Assembly (NCBI RefSeq): GCF_000021925.1
Contig: NC_011830.1
Span: 4,313,001 to 4,377,000 of the forward strand
Length of the DNA stretch: 64,000 bases
Direction: 5' to 3'
DNA from: Desulfitobacterium hafniense DCB-2
GTDB lineage: Bacteria > Bacillota > Desulfitobacteriia > Desulfitobacteriales > Desulfitobacteriaceae
How positions within the stretch are numbered: the stretch's first letter is position 1; each line of letters begins with the position of its first letter. Positions 1-9,430 of this stretch are shown here, in pieces. The notes under the pieces are model-generated. The model was given only the letters and a program-made list of their open reading frames with translations. It had not been told where the DNA came from and made no database searches. A program made the position numbers and the translations under genes.

Positions 1-1228
1 CCAGCTCCACAGCCTCTGCAAAGGTCTCAGCCCGCAGGTAATGCCGAATTCCTGTATCTTTGGCCGCCTGCTCCATCTCAGCCGCCGCCGAGCCGACCAG
101 GACAAGGCTTTTCACCTGTTCCTTAACCGTTTTCATGAAATCATGGAAATCCAAGCCTTTGTTTTTCCCCCCGGCAATAAGAACGATGGGCTCTTCAAAG
201 GCATATAAGGCTTTTTCTGCCGCATCAGGATTAGTCCCTTTGGAATCATTAATAAAAAGGATCCCCTCATAGGTCCCTACCACTTCCTGACGGTGTTCAA
301 CCCCTTTAAACTCCCGGAGGCCTTGAGCGATCTCCTCCCAGGAAAGTCCCAGCTCCCTCACCGCCGCGATGGAAGCCATAATGTTTTCCAGATTATGATT
401 ACCCCTGAGCTGAAGTTCCCTGCGCTTGATGATGGGAGTGATCTTCCCGTCCCTGGCGAGAACAATCTCATCCCCTTGCACTCCGTATCCCTCTGCCAAG
501 AGAGAAGTAGGGCTAAAGAAGACCACCCGGGCCTTGAGATGAGGAGCCAACTCACGAACCCTGGCATCATCCCAGTTTAAAATGGCACAATCCGACGGCC
601 TTTGCTTCTCAAAAATCCGGGCCTTGGCTGCCAGATAATTCTCCAGGGTCCCGTGACGATCTAAATGATCAGGGGTCACATTGAGGAGAATCCCCACATT
701 CATACAGAGACTGTCCACCAATTCCAACTGAAAACTGGAAAGCTCGGCTACGATAATCCCTTCCTCATCCAGGTTCTCCACCTGATCGCTTAAGGCCACG
801 CCGATATTGCCGGCGACCAGAGTTGATTTTCCGGTCCGCCTGGCCAGTTCCCCAATCAATGTGGTGGTAGTGGTTTTCCCATTGGTACCTGTCACGCCAA
901 TCTTGAAGGCCGGATGATCTCTCAAGGCAAGCTCAACCTCACTCCAAACCAAAGCCCCCTGAGCAATCCCCTCTTGAATAAAGGGAAGTTGGGGGGATAC
1001 TCCGGGAGAAAGAACGATCACTTCAGCTTCCACCTCATGCCATTGCGGGATATGCCCCAACACAAGTTGTCCATCCGGCAAGCCCAATTCTAAGATACCA
1101 CTGAGTTGATCCGGCTCCTTTTGATCCGTTAAGATGACGCGGGCGCCCAGGGCTTTCAGTCTTTTAACTGCCGCCAAGCCACTTCTTCCAGCACCGACGA
1201 CCAATACTTTTTTTTTCTTTAAATTCAT
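1..1228 (-). CDS. murD: UDP-N-acetylmuramoylalanine--D-glutamate ligase MurD (partial, C-terminus off window)
   Basis: Cytoplasmic Mur ligase that adds D-glutamate to UDP-MurNAc-L-Ala in peptidoglycan precursor synthesis. Seen: an ATG at 1228 preceded by GAGGGTG, an N-terminal nucleotide-binding loop (VGAGRSGLAA), the Mur-ligase P-loop GVTGTNGKTTTT, then AELSSFQLE, NVTPDHLDRH and the C-terminal-domain motif FINDSKGTNPDA. About 409 codons are visible and the frame runs off position 1, so only the extreme C-terminus is missing. It is the last visible gene of the mraZ-murD run and starts 28 bp after the mraY stop. Confidence 0.95.
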   Translation of the reverse strand, partial: MNLKKKKVLVVGAGRSGLAAVKRLKALGARVILTDQKEPDQLSGILELGLPDGQLVLGHIPQWHEVEAEVIVLSPGVSPQLPFIQEGIAQGALVWSEVELALRDHPAFKIGVTGTNGKTTTTTLIGELARRTGKSTLVAGNIGVALSDQVENLDEEGIIVAELSSFQLELVDSLCMNVGILLNVTPDHLDRHGTLENYLAAKARIFEKQRPSDCAILNWDDARVRELAPHLKARVVFFSPTSLLAEGYGVQGDEIVLARDGKITPIIKRRELQLRGNHNLENIMASIAAVRELGLSWEEIAQGLREFKGVEHRQEVVGTYEGILFINDSKGTNPDAAEKALYAFEEPIVLIAGGKNKGLDFHDFMKTVKEQVKSLVLVGSAAAEMEQAAKDTGIRHYLRAETFAEAVEL

Positions 1229-1255
1229 TCTTTCACCCTCTTGAAAAAATCAAGC

Positions 1256-2263
1256 TCAGAACATTCCAGCCATGTAAGCTATTACCCCAAGCACACCGCA
1301 AAGAAGAGAAGCCAGCCAAAAAACCATGACGACCTTCCATTCATTCCAACCGCCCAGTTCAAAATGGTGATGCAATGGGCTCATGCGGAAGATCCGTTTA
1401 CCCGTAGTCTGATAGGAAAAAACCTGTAAAATAACCGAAATTGCCTCAACCACATAGACCCCGCCAATAATCAGGAGAATAAGCTCCGTTTTGGTCAGCA
1501 CAGCTAAGCCGACCAAGGCTCCCCCCAAGGCTAAGGAACCCGTATCCCCCATAAAGACCCGGGCCGGGTTTTTATTAAAGCGGAGAAAGCCGAAACATCC
1601 TCCGACAGCGGCCGCCGCAAAGACGGCAAGATCGGATTCATAGGCCAGAATAGCCACTCCGCCCCCCTGGGAAGCGGCCAGCGTAGCGATGCTAACGTAG
1701 CTCAGCATACTGAACAGGGTGGTGCCTGCCGCCAGGCCGTCCAGTCCATCCGTCAGATTGACGGCATTGGTAATCCCCACGATGATGAAGGAGACAAAAG
1801 GATAGTAGAATAAACCTAACTCCAAATGAATGGAGGTAAAGGGAATCACAAGATCCGTCCCCCGCCCCAGATAGCGATTGGCCCCCCAGGTCAGGAGCAA
1901 CGCCAGGGCTATTTGGCCGATCAACTTTTGGTATGCCCTCAGACCCAAAGAGCGGTGCAGCACCACTTTGATAAAATCATCAATAAAACCGATCAGACCG
2001 TATCCCAGCATGGCACTAATCACCATGACCATTTCCAGAGACGTGGGTTTTTCCGCCATGATCAGAGCACTTACGACAATCCCCACTAAAAAGATAATAC
2101 CACCCATGGTGGGCGTTCCAGCCTTAGCTAAATGCCGTTTAGGGCCTTCCTCACGAATAGTCTGGCCAAATTTCATCACCCGTAAAACGGGAATCATCAA
2201 CGGCCCAAGTATTAAAGTGATCATCAGCGCTAAAGCAGCAGCCAAAAATATGCGTTCCCACAT
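1256..2263 (-). CDS. mraY: Phospho-N-acetylmuramoyl-pentapeptide transferase MraY
   Basis: Integral membrane enzyme that moves phospho-MurNAc-pentapeptide from UDP to undecaprenyl phosphate, making lipid I. The 335-residue protein is almost entirely hydrophobic segments, the usual ten-helix layout, separated by the family's conserved polar loops: the Asp pair in GFIDDFIK, NLTDGLDGLA, FMGDTGSLALGG and SPLHHHFELGG. Length is normal for the family. It lies between murF and murD, as in most Firmicute division clusters. Confidence 0.96.
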   Translation of the reverse strand: MWERIFLAAALALMITLILGPLMIPVLRVMKFGQTIREEGPKRHLAKAGTPTMGGIIFLVGIVVSALIMAEKPTSLEMVMVISAMLGYGLIGFIDDFIKVVLHRSLGLRAYQKLIGQIALALLLTWGANRYLGRGTDLVIPFTSIHLELGLFYYPFVSFIIVGITNAVNLTDGLDGLAAGTTLFSMLSYVSIATLAASQGGGVAILAYESDLAVFAAAAVGGCFGFLRFNKNPARVFMGDTGSLALGGALVGLAVLTKTELILLIIGGVYVVEAISVILQVFSYQTTGKRIFRMSPLHHHFELGGWNEWKVVMVFWLASLLCGVLGVIAYMAGMF

Positions 2264-2301
2264 GGATTAATTCCTTCCTTTACTCTCAGCATAGCGACAC
2301 A

Positions 2302-3750
2302 CTAATCTTTGCGAAGTGCCCTTGTGACTTCTTCCATTTTCATACCACGAGAAGCTTTGATTAAGACCCAGGTGCCTTGATTTAAACCTGCCAGCAACTC
2401 CCGGGCTTTCTTGATCGCCCCCTCGCGCTCAGGAAAAGAATGAATCCTTTGGGGTGATAACCCCTTTTCCAAAGCTCCGCGAGCAATTTCCTCAGCCAGC
2501 GGACCAACGGTGATCAGTTCAGAGATTCCCAGGTCGGCTACCGTCTGCCCCACTTCATAATGCCCCGCCCGGCAGGATTGCCCCAGTTCATACATTTCTC
2601 CCAGTATGGCAAGAGTGGACTCCCCCCCTCTTTCCTTTAAGACCTGCAGGGAGGCCTTCATCGAGGTCGGGTTGGCATTATAGACATCACTGATTAAGGT
2701 GCTGCCCCCTGGTCCCGGTTGAAGCTCCAGGCGCATCCTGGATAGTTCCATGGCAGCCAGCCCCCGGCATCCCTCTTCCAGGGATACATTCAAGAGAACC
2801 CCGACACTGAGGGCGGCCAGTGCATCCAGCACATTATGCTCTCCCGGCAGGGGCAGGCGAACCGTAACCGACGAAGCGGCTTGCTTTTCTCCTAGTGGGA
2901 CAAGGGACCTGTCCCCGTGTCCCATTTCCGCTTGAAAGCAGGTTCCCAGAGTACCGAAGGGTGTCAGAGACCTTCCCCGCAGATCGGGCTCGTGGAATCT
3001 CCCTTCCAGGCCATAGAAGAAGGTCCGATGTGAGTCATGCTCAGCCTGCTTCACACTCCACTCATCCTCCCCATTGAGGACGGCGCTCCCTGTCTCAGGA
3101 AGGGCTTCAATCAGCTCCCACTTAGCCCGGGCAATAGCTTCTTGTGAACCTAAAAGCTCCATATGGGTCGTGCCAATATTGGTTATAACACCGATATCCG
3201 GGCAGGCTATATCACATAAAAAAGCAATTTGCCCCAATCCGCGCATGCCCATCTCTAAAATAAGAACTTCCGTATTCTCGGTCGCCTTTAAAATAGTCAT
3301 AGGAAGGCCCAACTCATTGTTTTGGTTCTCTAAATTTTTATGGGTGCGGTATTTTTCACTTAAGACCGCCGCTACCATATCTTTGGTGGTGGTTTTCCCA
3401 TTGCTGCCTGTGATGGCCACCACTTTGGCCCCCAACTCCTTACGCCAGGCCTGAGCCAAGGTCTGCATAGCGGCAAGGCCGGACTCCACCCGGATCAGGG
3501 CTTTGCCCTCAGGAACCCGGACTTCCCGGCGGTGTTCCAACCGTTCCTTCTCCCCGATCACCACCGAGGCGCCTTTCTGCCAGGCCCCCTCAATATAATC
3601 ATGTCCGTCCGTCCGCTCGCCCACTAAGGCAAAAAAGATCTCCCCTGCTTTGACCCCCCGGCTGTCGATACAACAGCCGGAAGCCCTGACCTGGGAATCA
3701 CCTGTCAATTCCCCCCGGACCAAATCGGCAATCCTTTGGCTATCCCACAT
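2302..3750 (-). CDS. murF: UDP-MurNAc-tripeptide--D-alanyl-D-alanine ligase MurF
   Basis: Adds D-Ala-D-Ala to UDP-MurNAc-tripeptide. The 482-residue protein shows the N-terminal uracil-binding domain (SRGVKAGEIFFAL), the P-loop ITGSNGKTTTKD near residue 115, NIGTTHMELLGS, and the C-terminal-domain motif DVYNANPTSMKAS. Its start overlaps the murE stop by 11 bp. Odd feature: codons read from 2924-2896 contain a GGGACA.GGTCCC-type palindrome that also occurs in intergenic DNA of this window, and they encode the segment EMGHGDRSLVPLG in the central domain just before LPLPGEHNVLDA. This looks like an in-frame repeat insertion tolerated in a surface loop. Confidence 0.95.
   Translation of the reverse strand: MWDSQRIADLVRGELTGDSQVRASGCCIDSRGVKAGEIFFALVGERTDGHDYIEGAWQKGASVVIGEKERLEHRREVRVPEGKALIRVESGLAAMQTLAQAWRKELGAKVVAITGSNGKTTTKDMVAAVLSEKYRTHKNLENQNNELGLPMTILKATENTEVLILEMGMRGLGQIAFLCDIACPDIGVITNIGTTHMELLGSQEAIARAKWELIEALPETGSAVLNGEDEWSVKQAEHDSHRTFFYGLEGRFHEPDLRGRSLTPFGTLGTCFQAEMGHGDRSLVPLGEKQAASSVTVRLPLPGEHNVLDALAALSVGVLLNVSLEEGCRGLAAMELSRMRLELQPGPGGSTLISDVYNANPTSMKASLQVLKERGGESTLAILGEMYELGQSCRAGHYEVGQTVADLGISELITVGPLAEEIARGALEKGLSPQRIHSFPEREGAIKKARELLAGLNQGTWVLIKASRGMKMEEVTRALRKD
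2896..2924. repeat. Palindromic GGGACAGGTCCC-type repeat inside murF
   Basis: A 29-bp imperfect palindrome with nested arms TGGGACA...TGTCCCA and GGGAC...GTCCC. Its core matches copies outside genes near 9431, 9669, 11241 and 62753. It sits in frame within murF. Confidence 0.75.
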
Positions 3751-5230
3751 AACCGAGCCTCCTTAAGGCTTCCCGGGCTACTTCCCGATCATCAAAGGGG
3801 AACACATCCTTGCCGATGATCTGATAGTCCTCATGGCCTTTTCCGGCAATCAGCACCGTATCCCCTTCCTTGGCCAGCAGGCAGGCACATTCAATCGCCT
3901 CCCGGCGGTTCACATTAGCAGTATAATCGATTCCCTCGATACCCTCCAGAATGTCCCGGATGATCTGCCGGGGATCCTCGGTACGGGGATTATCTGAAGT
4001 AACGATCACATGATCGCTGAGTTCCTCGGCAATGGCTCCCATCTGGGGCCTTTTTCCTTTATCCCGATCCCCGCCGCAGCCAAAGACCGTAATCAGACGT
4101 CCTTGGGTAAACTCCTGAGCTGTTCGGCAAACATTCTCCAGTCCATCAGGAGTATGAGCATAATCGACGATGATCTGAAAGGGCTGCCCCATCCGCACGC
4201 TTTCAAAGCGTCCCGGAACCCCCTGAACCGCTGCCAGGGCTTCACGAACCTGCCCCGGGCTTCTTCCGCTCTCCACCCCCCAGGCAAAAGCCGCCAGAGC
4301 GTTATACACGCTGAACATGCCCGGGGTTGAGTATTCCACCTGCTCTGCTTCGCCCTTAAAACGAACCGTGAATTTCACGCCATCGGCAGTCAGCAGGATA
4401 TCTTCTGCCCGATAATCCAGAAGATCGGCGTTAACGCCATAGGTCACCACAGGGGCGGCGGAAAGCCGGATCAAGGTCTCTGCAGCCGGATCATCCCCGT
4501 TAACAACCCCCACCTTAGGTTCTTTAACCCCGGTAAGACCGCTGAAAAGTTGGGCTTTCGCCTGGAGGTACTCCTCCATTGTTTTATGATAATCCAAATG
4601 ATCTTGTGTCAAATTGCTGAAAATACCTGCGTCAAATTCGCATCCTGTTACCCGCCCGAAAACCAAGGCATGGGAAGAGACTTCCATGACAGCCAATTGC
4701 ACCCCTTCATCCACCATTTCCTTGAGCAGCTTCTGGAGATCAATGGCCTCCGGGGTGGTCCGGTTTCCCGGCAGTTCCCTGCCCGCGATGCGGGCTCCTA
4801 AAGTGCCGATTAAACCCACCTTCTTACCTTCCCCTGCAGCAATACTCTCCACAAGATAGGTAATGGTGGTTTTCCCATTGGTACCGGTTACCCCCACCAC
4901 TTCCAATTTAGCGGCAGGATGATCATAGAGGTTGGCTGCAAGATTTCCCATAACCTCCCGCACCTTCTTCACTTGGAGCTGAGGAATATCAAGAGGGAGA
5001 ATCCGTTCCACCAGTAAGGCAGCTGCTCCTTGAGCAATGGCTTGGGCTGCAAAGTCATGGCCGTCCACATTCATTCCGGGTACACAGGCATAGAGGTCTC
5101 CGGGCTGAACCTGGCGGGAATCCATAACCATCCCCTGGATCAGAGTATCTTGATCTCCAACATGATTCACAATTTCAATTCCGGATGCAATCTCTGAGAG
5201 TCTTTTGCGAACAGACTTCACCCTCATCAC
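3740..5230 (-). CDS. murE: UDP-MurNAc-L-alanyl-D-glutamate--2,6-diaminopimelate ligase MurE
   Basis: Adds the third stem-peptide residue in peptidoglycan synthesis. The 496-residue protein has the N-terminal domain with VMDSRQVQPGDLYAC, the P-loop GVTGTNGKTTITYL, MEVSSHAL, NLTQDHLDYHKTME, and VDYAHTPDGLEN. The motif TSDNPRTEDP carries DNPR, the signature of meso-diaminopimelate-specific MurE rather than the lysine type. The reading frame opens GTG-ATG at 5230, with AAAGGT upstream. It overlaps murF by 11 bp. Confidence 0.96.
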   Translation of the reverse strand: MMRVKSVRKRLSEIASGIEIVNHVGDQDTLIQGMVMDSRQVQPGDLYACVPGMNVDGHDFAAQAIAQGAAALLVERILPLDIPQLQVKKVREVMGNLAANLYDHPAAKLEVVGVTGTNGKTTITYLVESIAAGEGKKVGLIGTLGARIAGRELPGNRTTPEAIDLQKLLKEMVDEGVQLAVMEVSSHALVFGRVTGCEFDAGIFSNLTQDHLDYHKTMEEYLQAKAQLFSGLTGVKEPKVGVVNGDDPAAETLIRLSAAPVVTYGVNADLLDYRAEDILLTADGVKFTVRFKGEAEQVEYSTPGMFSVYNALAAFAWGVESGRSPGQVREALAAVQGVPGRFESVRMGQPFQIIVDYAHTPDGLENVCRTAQEFTQGRLITVFGCGGDRDKGKRPQMGAIAEELSDHVIVTSDNPRTEDPRQIIRDILEGIEGIDYTANVNRREAIECACLLAKEGDTVLIAGKGHEDYQIIGKDVFPFDDREVAREALRRLGYVG

Positions 5231-5271
5231 TACCTTTCAACTCTATTATAGACAGTAAAAATCTATTGCAA

Positions 5272-7320
5272 TCATTGGCTTAAGGGCTGCCGCCAGGGCA
5301 TTTGCAGCATGGTTTCTATGTCGATATCCACTTCCTCTTCCACGGCCCACCAGTTGCCTGAAGTGGGTGCTCCCGCCTCGGAACCAAGATAGAGCAGCAC
5401 CGAGGATCCCTCTTCCACTTTAGAATCCCCATGAGGAATTTGGTCCTGAACAACCGTTCCACTGCCCTCCGTCAGGACGGTAAAACCGGCTTGCCGCAGA
5501 GACTTTTCGGCCTCGGCCAGAGTCAGCCCGAGAACAGAGGGGACCGTTGCCGCTTTTTTCACTGGAGGTATCTGCATATCCAAGCGGGGTTTGCCCAGCG
5601 TCAGAGGGGCTTTCAGATCCATTTCCACACCTAAGTATTTCAAAGAATCCTGCAGCACCCCTCTCACCGGCGGAGCCGCCACAGATCCCCCGTAAAAGGG
5701 CACACCATCGATCACACAAAGGATGGCCAGCTGGGGATTATCGGCCGGAGCAAAGGCGATAAAGGAAGCAATATATTCCCCTTGTATGTACGCCCCATTG
5801 GCAACTTTTTGGGCGGTCCCGGTCTTGCCCGCCACCCGGTATCCGGGCAGAAAGGCCCGGTAACCCGTGCCGTTGGTGACCACAGACTCCAGCATCTGCC
5901 GGGCAGTTTTCGAAGTACCCTCGCTGATCACACGCCGCACGTCCTGAGGTTCAAAGGATTCCACCACGTTCCCCGAAGGTCCCACGATCTCTTTAACCAA
6001 TTGGGGCTTCATCAGGTTCCCGCCGTTAGCTACTGCGGAAACTGCCGTAAGCAGCTGAATGGCCGTCACATTATTGGTTTGCCCGATCGACATGGTGGCA
6101 AGATCCAAGGCAGTGGCTCTCTTTTTCCCGGCTAAAATTCCTACAGCTTCACCGGACATTTCGATTCCCGTTTTCTGACCAAAACCGAAGTCATGGAGGT
6201 ATTTATAGAATTTATCCATACCCAGGCGCTGGCCCATGGCGACAAACCCTGGGTTGCAGGAGTTTTCCACGACCTGAGTGAAGGTCTGGCTGCCATGGCC
6301 CCCACGCTTCCAGCAATGAACGGTTTTACCCAGGATGGTCACTCCTCCCGGATCAAAAAAACCTTCCTGAGGACTGATCTTCTTTTCCTCAAGGGCAGCC
6401 GCCAACGTGATAATCTTAAAAGTGGAACCTGGTTCATAGCCGTTTTGAATCGCTATATTGCGCCGGGTACTCTGATCATAGTTGTTGTAATAATTAGGAT
6501 CATAGGTAGGCGCCGAAGCAAGAGCCAAGACCTGCCCGGTATTGGGATCCATAACCAGGATGGTGCCGCTCTTGGGGACCTGCCCATTCATATTATCCCC
6601 TTGGCCGGACATCAGCTTCTGCAGTTCCCGCTCCGCAAAAGCCTGAATATTTTTATCAATGGTCAGACGCACCGTATTGCCATTCTTCGGGGAAACATAC
6701 ATTTGATTGGCAAAGGGCAAAGGGATACCATTGGCAGCAAACTCTGTCAATACGGCACCCGGGACTCCGTTCAACTCGGAATCCCTAGTCAACTCTATTC
6801 CTTCTAACCCCTGGTTGTCAATCCCCGCAAAGCCAATAATATGTGCAGCTAAGGTGCTGTTGGGGTAATAACGCACACTATCCTCAGTAATCCCAATCCC
6901 AGGCAGCTCTAAGGCCCGGACTTGAGCCGCCACCTCTGCCGTCACCCTTTTCTTGACATATTCCAAAGCCGATCGCTTGGTTATTCTTTCCATAACCTGC
7001 TCCGGTCCCATCTCCAAGAGGCCGGACAAAGCATGGGCGATCTCCTCCGCTCTGCCGGAGGAGCGAACTTGGGCAGGCACCGCATAGACAGTCTCGGTAC
7101 TGACACTCATGGCCAGCACCTCCCCGTTGCGATCCTCAATATTTCCCCTTTTGGCTGCTACAGGAACTCCCCGATAATGGCTTTCATCAGCCTTATCGCT
7201 TAAAATCGCCCCCTGAGCCAATTGCACAAAGGCCAGTCGGACAATCAGCACCACCAAAAAAGCACTGACACAGAAAAAAAGAAAGGCGATACGTTTGCGC
7301 ATGACGACATAAGGACTCAT
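5272..7320 (-). CDS. spoVD: Class B penicillin-binding protein, SpoVD/FtsI type, with one PASTA domain
   Basis: Transpeptidase that crosslinks peptidoglycan at division septa or in the spore cortex. The 682-residue protein has one N-terminal membrane anchor (residues 9-36), a PBP-dimer domain beginning around KRGNIEDRNGEVLA, and the transpeptidase domain with active-site Ser299 in STFK, SCN near 354 and KTGTAQ near 495. A single PASTA domain (starting VPSVLGLTLAEAEKSL) follows. The PASTA tail favours SpoVD, but it is the only such protein in the cluster, so it may also serve as the division FtsI. RBS GGGGGTGG precedes the ATG at 7320. Confidence 0.92.
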   Translation of the reverse strand: MSPYVVMRKRIAFLFFCVSAFLVVLIVRLAFVQLAQGAILSDKADESHYRGVPVAAKRGNIEDRNGEVLAMSVSTETVYAVPAQVRSSGRAEEIAHALSGLLEMGPEQVMERITKRSALEYVKKRVTAEVAAQVRALELPGIGITEDSVRYYPNSTLAAHIIGFAGIDNQGLEGIELTRDSELNGVPGAVLTEFAANGIPLPFANQMYVSPKNGNTVRLTIDKNIQAFAERELQKLMSGQGDNMNGQVPKSGTILVMDPNTGQVLALASAPTYDPNYYNNYDQSTRRNIAIQNGYEPGSTFKIITLAAALEEKKISPQEGFFDPGGVTILGKTVHCWKRGGHGSQTFTQVVENSCNPGFVAMGQRLGMDKFYKYLHDFGFGQKTGIEMSGEAVGILAGKKRATALDLATMSIGQTNNVTAIQLLTAVSAVANGGNLMKPQLVKEIVGPSGNVVESFEPQDVRRVISEGTSKTARQMLESVVTNGTGYRAFLPGYRVAGKTGTAQKVANGAYIQGEYIASFIAFAPADNPQLAILCVIDGVPFYGGSVAAPPVRGVLQDSLKYLGVEMDLKAPLTLGKPRLDMQIPPVKKAATVPSVLGLTLAEAEKSLRQAGFTVLTEGSGTVVQDQIPHGDSKVEEGSSVLLYLGSEAGAPTSGNWWAVEEEVDIDIETMLQMPWRQPLSQ

Positions 7321-7373
7321 CGTCCCACCCCCTATTCTAGGGCGTCACAGCAAACTCTACCGCCTTTGATCGT

Positions 7374-7913
7374 TTATCGTTGCGTGGAAGCAAAAAAGCT
7401 TGTAAATTTCTGCGAAATCTGTTCCAAAGCGGAAGGTTCTTTAACGACCTCTTCGGCTTTGGCCGGTGTTGACTGGACGCCCATTTCAGTCTTGGCGACA
7501 GGCAAGGTTCCAGCCACATAGACCGTTCCCGCAGGTTTTTCCATGCCCATGGCAAGTGCAGCACTTTCAATCCGGCTTACCGAGCGCAGTTTATCCACTT
7601 GGGCTTGCAGAAGATCGTTATTAGCCTTCAGGTCGGCAATCTCCTTCTGGGTCGCCCGGATTTGTGCTCCCTTAACCACCGTCAGATTAATGGTTTCCGC
7701 GGCAAAAACTGTCGCTACGGCCACCACTAAACTCAAGATAAGTACACTTTTCCAGTGAGAACGGGGCTTCTCCCTATGGACAGGTTTTTTTGCTTTGCGG
7801 GGTCTCTTCTCTATGGGCTGTTCCCATTCAATTTTTTCCTGCGCTAATACCAAAGGTATTCCTCCTCCGTTCTCTTTAGAATTCAAAAAATCCAAATCAA
7901 AGCTTTTCAGCAA
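7374..7913 (-). CDS. ftsL: Cell division protein FtsL-like
   Basis: Small bitopic divisome protein that acts with FtsB/DivIC and DivIB. The 179-residue product has a basic cytoplasmic N-terminus (RPRKAKKPVHREK), one membrane segment (about residues 56-72) and a coiled coil (ATQKEIADLKANNDLLQAQ). The C-terminal tail is longer than in most FtsL proteins. Identification rests on topology and position between rsmH and the septal PBP, because FtsL sequences are poorly conserved. It overlaps the end of rsmH by 17 bp, so a slightly later start is possible. Confidence 0.8.
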   Translation of the reverse strand: MLKSFDLDFLNSKENGGGIPLVLAQEKIEWEQPIEKRPRKAKKPVHREKPRSHWKSVLILSLVVAVATVFAAETINLTVVKGAQIRATQKEIADLKANNDLLQAQVDKLRSVSRIESAALAMGMEKPAGTVYVAGTLPVAKTEMGVQSTPAKAEEVVKEPSALEQISQKFTSFFASTQR

Positions 7914-8829
7914 TTCTTAACTTCGCACTGCGTGCCCGGGGATTGGCTTCAATCTCCTGGGGACTGGGCAGAATCGGTTTGCGATGAACTAAACGGGCCA
8001 TTGCCCTGGCGCCGCACTGGCAAACCGGAAAAACCGGCGGACAAGTACAGCGGCCCAGCCAGGAGTTGAAGGTTTCTTTCACGATCCGATCTTCCAGAGA
8101 GTGAAAGGTGATGACTCCTACCCTTCCTCCCGGAGCCAGACAGCGTATCACTTGGTCCAGAGCTCTCTCCAAGACCCCCAGTTCATCGTTGACGGCTATG
8201 CGCAGGGCCTGAAATGTCCTCTTCGCAGGATGAGGCCCTTCCCGGCGAGCCCCTGCCGGAATCGCTCTTTTGATAATATCCACTAATTCACCCGTAGTTG
8301 TGATGGATTTCTGTTTACGGGCTTCCACAATAAACTCCACAATGCGTTTGGACCATTTTTCCTCTCCATACTTCCAGAGGATCTCAGCCAGCATTTCAGC
8401 TTTCCCTTCATTAACCAAAGTCTTCGCAGACAGTGGATTCTGCGGATTCATCCGCATGTCCAACTCCGCATCCTGCATATAGCTGAACCCTCGTTCAGCC
8501 TCATCCAGTTGAGGGGAAGACACCCCCAGGTCAAAAAGGACACCTTGAACGGGAAGAAGTTCCAGAGATTGCAGAGACTCCTCCAACCCTTCGAAATTGC
8601 GGTTAACCAGAAAAACCCGGGGGTCTCCCGCAAATTTGTCCTGAGCGTTTTTGATGGCTAAGGGATCCTGATCGAAGCCCACCAGCTTTCCTTTTTCACT
8701 CAGCCTCGACAATACATAACCACTATGCCCTGCTCCCCCTAAGGTGCAGTCCACATAGGTTCCCGAAGGATCCCTCACAACCCCGTCCACCGTTTCTTTG
8801 AGCAAAACTGTGACATGATGAAATTCCAA
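7897..8829 (-). CDS. rsmH: 16S rRNA (cytosine-1402-N4)-methyltransferase RsmH
   Basis: S-adenosylmethionine-dependent methyltransferase acting on C1402 of 16S rRNA (formerly MraW). The 310-residue protein starts with FHHVTVLLKETVD, has the SAM-binding motif DCTLGGAGHSGYVLS, then LFDLGVSSPQLDEAERGFS, the insert domain, and ends with VITFHSLEDRIVK and a ...NPRARSAKLRIAEK tail, all typical of the family. It lies between mraZ and ftsL. Confidence 0.96.
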   Translation of the reverse strand: MEFHHVTVLLKETVDGVVRDPSGTYVDCTLGGAGHSGYVLSRLSEKGKLVGFDQDPLAIKNAQDKFAGDPRVFLVNRNFEGLEESLQSLELLPVQGVLFDLGVSSPQLDEAERGFSYMQDAELDMRMNPQNPLSAKTLVNEGKAEMLAEILWKYGEEKWSKRIVEFIVEARKQKSITTTGELVDIIKRAIPAGARREGPHPAKRTFQALRIAVNDELGVLERALDQVIRCLAPGGRVGVITFHSLEDRIVKETFNSWLGRCTCPPVFPVCQCGARAMARLVHRKPILPSPQEIEANPRARSAKLRIAEKL

Positions 8830-8846
8830 ACCATTCGACCTCTTCT

Positions 8847-9278
8847 CTATATTCCCAGGTTCACCAAAGATTCTGCAGCACTGGCATAAGCATCTTCAGC
8901 CTGACGGGAATAGTTTGCCCAAAGGGCCTGACTCCAAATCTCCACACGGGAGGAGACACCCACCAAGACCGCATCCTTATCAAGCTGAGCATATTCCCGC
9001 AGGTTAGCAGGCAAAAGAATTCTCCCTTGCTTATCCAACTCGCATTCAGTAGCCCCGGAAAAAAAGAAACGGACAAAAGCTCGTGCTTCAGGTTGAGTAA
9101 AAGGCAAGGCCCGCAATTTCTCCTCGAGCACTTTCCATTCGTCCAATGGGTAGACAAAGAGACAGTGATCTAAGCCTTTGGTGGCGATGAACCGCTCCCC
9201 TAAGGCTTCCCGGAATCTTGCCGGTACAATCAGCCGGCCTTTTCCATCGATCGTATGGAGGTATTCCCCCATGAACAT
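8847..9278 (-). CDS. mraZ: Transcriptional regulator MraZ
   Basis: First gene of the division cluster. The 143-residue protein carries two SpoVT/AbrB-type swapped-hairpin repeats, each with a D-x-K-G/Q-R motif (HTIDGKGRLIVPARF and ELDKQGRILLPANL). MraZ binds direct repeats in front of its own gene. Four such repeats with a 10-bp period are visible immediately upstream, so autoregulation is likely. The start MFMGEYLHTIDGKGR matches the usual MraZ N-terminus. Confidence 0.96.
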   Translation of the reverse strand: MFMGEYLHTIDGKGRLIVPARFREALGERFIATKGLDHCLFVYPLDEWKVLEEKLRALPFTQPEARAFVRFFFSGATECELDKQGRILLPANLREYAQLDKDAVLVGVSSRVEIWSQALWANYSRQAEDAYASAAESLVNLGI

Positions 9279-9300
9279 ACTTCGTCACCCCACAGCGGCG

Positions 9301-9340
9301 TCACTTTGCCCCACTTCAACCCACTTTACCCCACTTATTC
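9301..9340 (-). promoter_or_regulatory. MraZ-binding boxes, four direct repeats at 10-bp spacing
   Basis: On the minus strand the sequence reads AAGTGG four times in perfect 10-bp register (plus-strand CCACTT at 9331, 9321 and 9311, and a degenerate TCACTT at 9301), ending 22 bp before the mraZ start. MraZ is known to bind repeated TGGG/GTGG boxes upstream of its own gene. The arrangement here is inferred to be the autoregulatory operator of the whole cluster. Confidence 0.85.
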
Positions 9341-9430
9341 TCCATTAATAAAGGTTTTCCTTCTTGCCTTAAGCGCTTTTTTTGCGAAAACCGAAAAATG
9401 GGAAGAAAGTCCTATTGAAGGAATCAAGGG

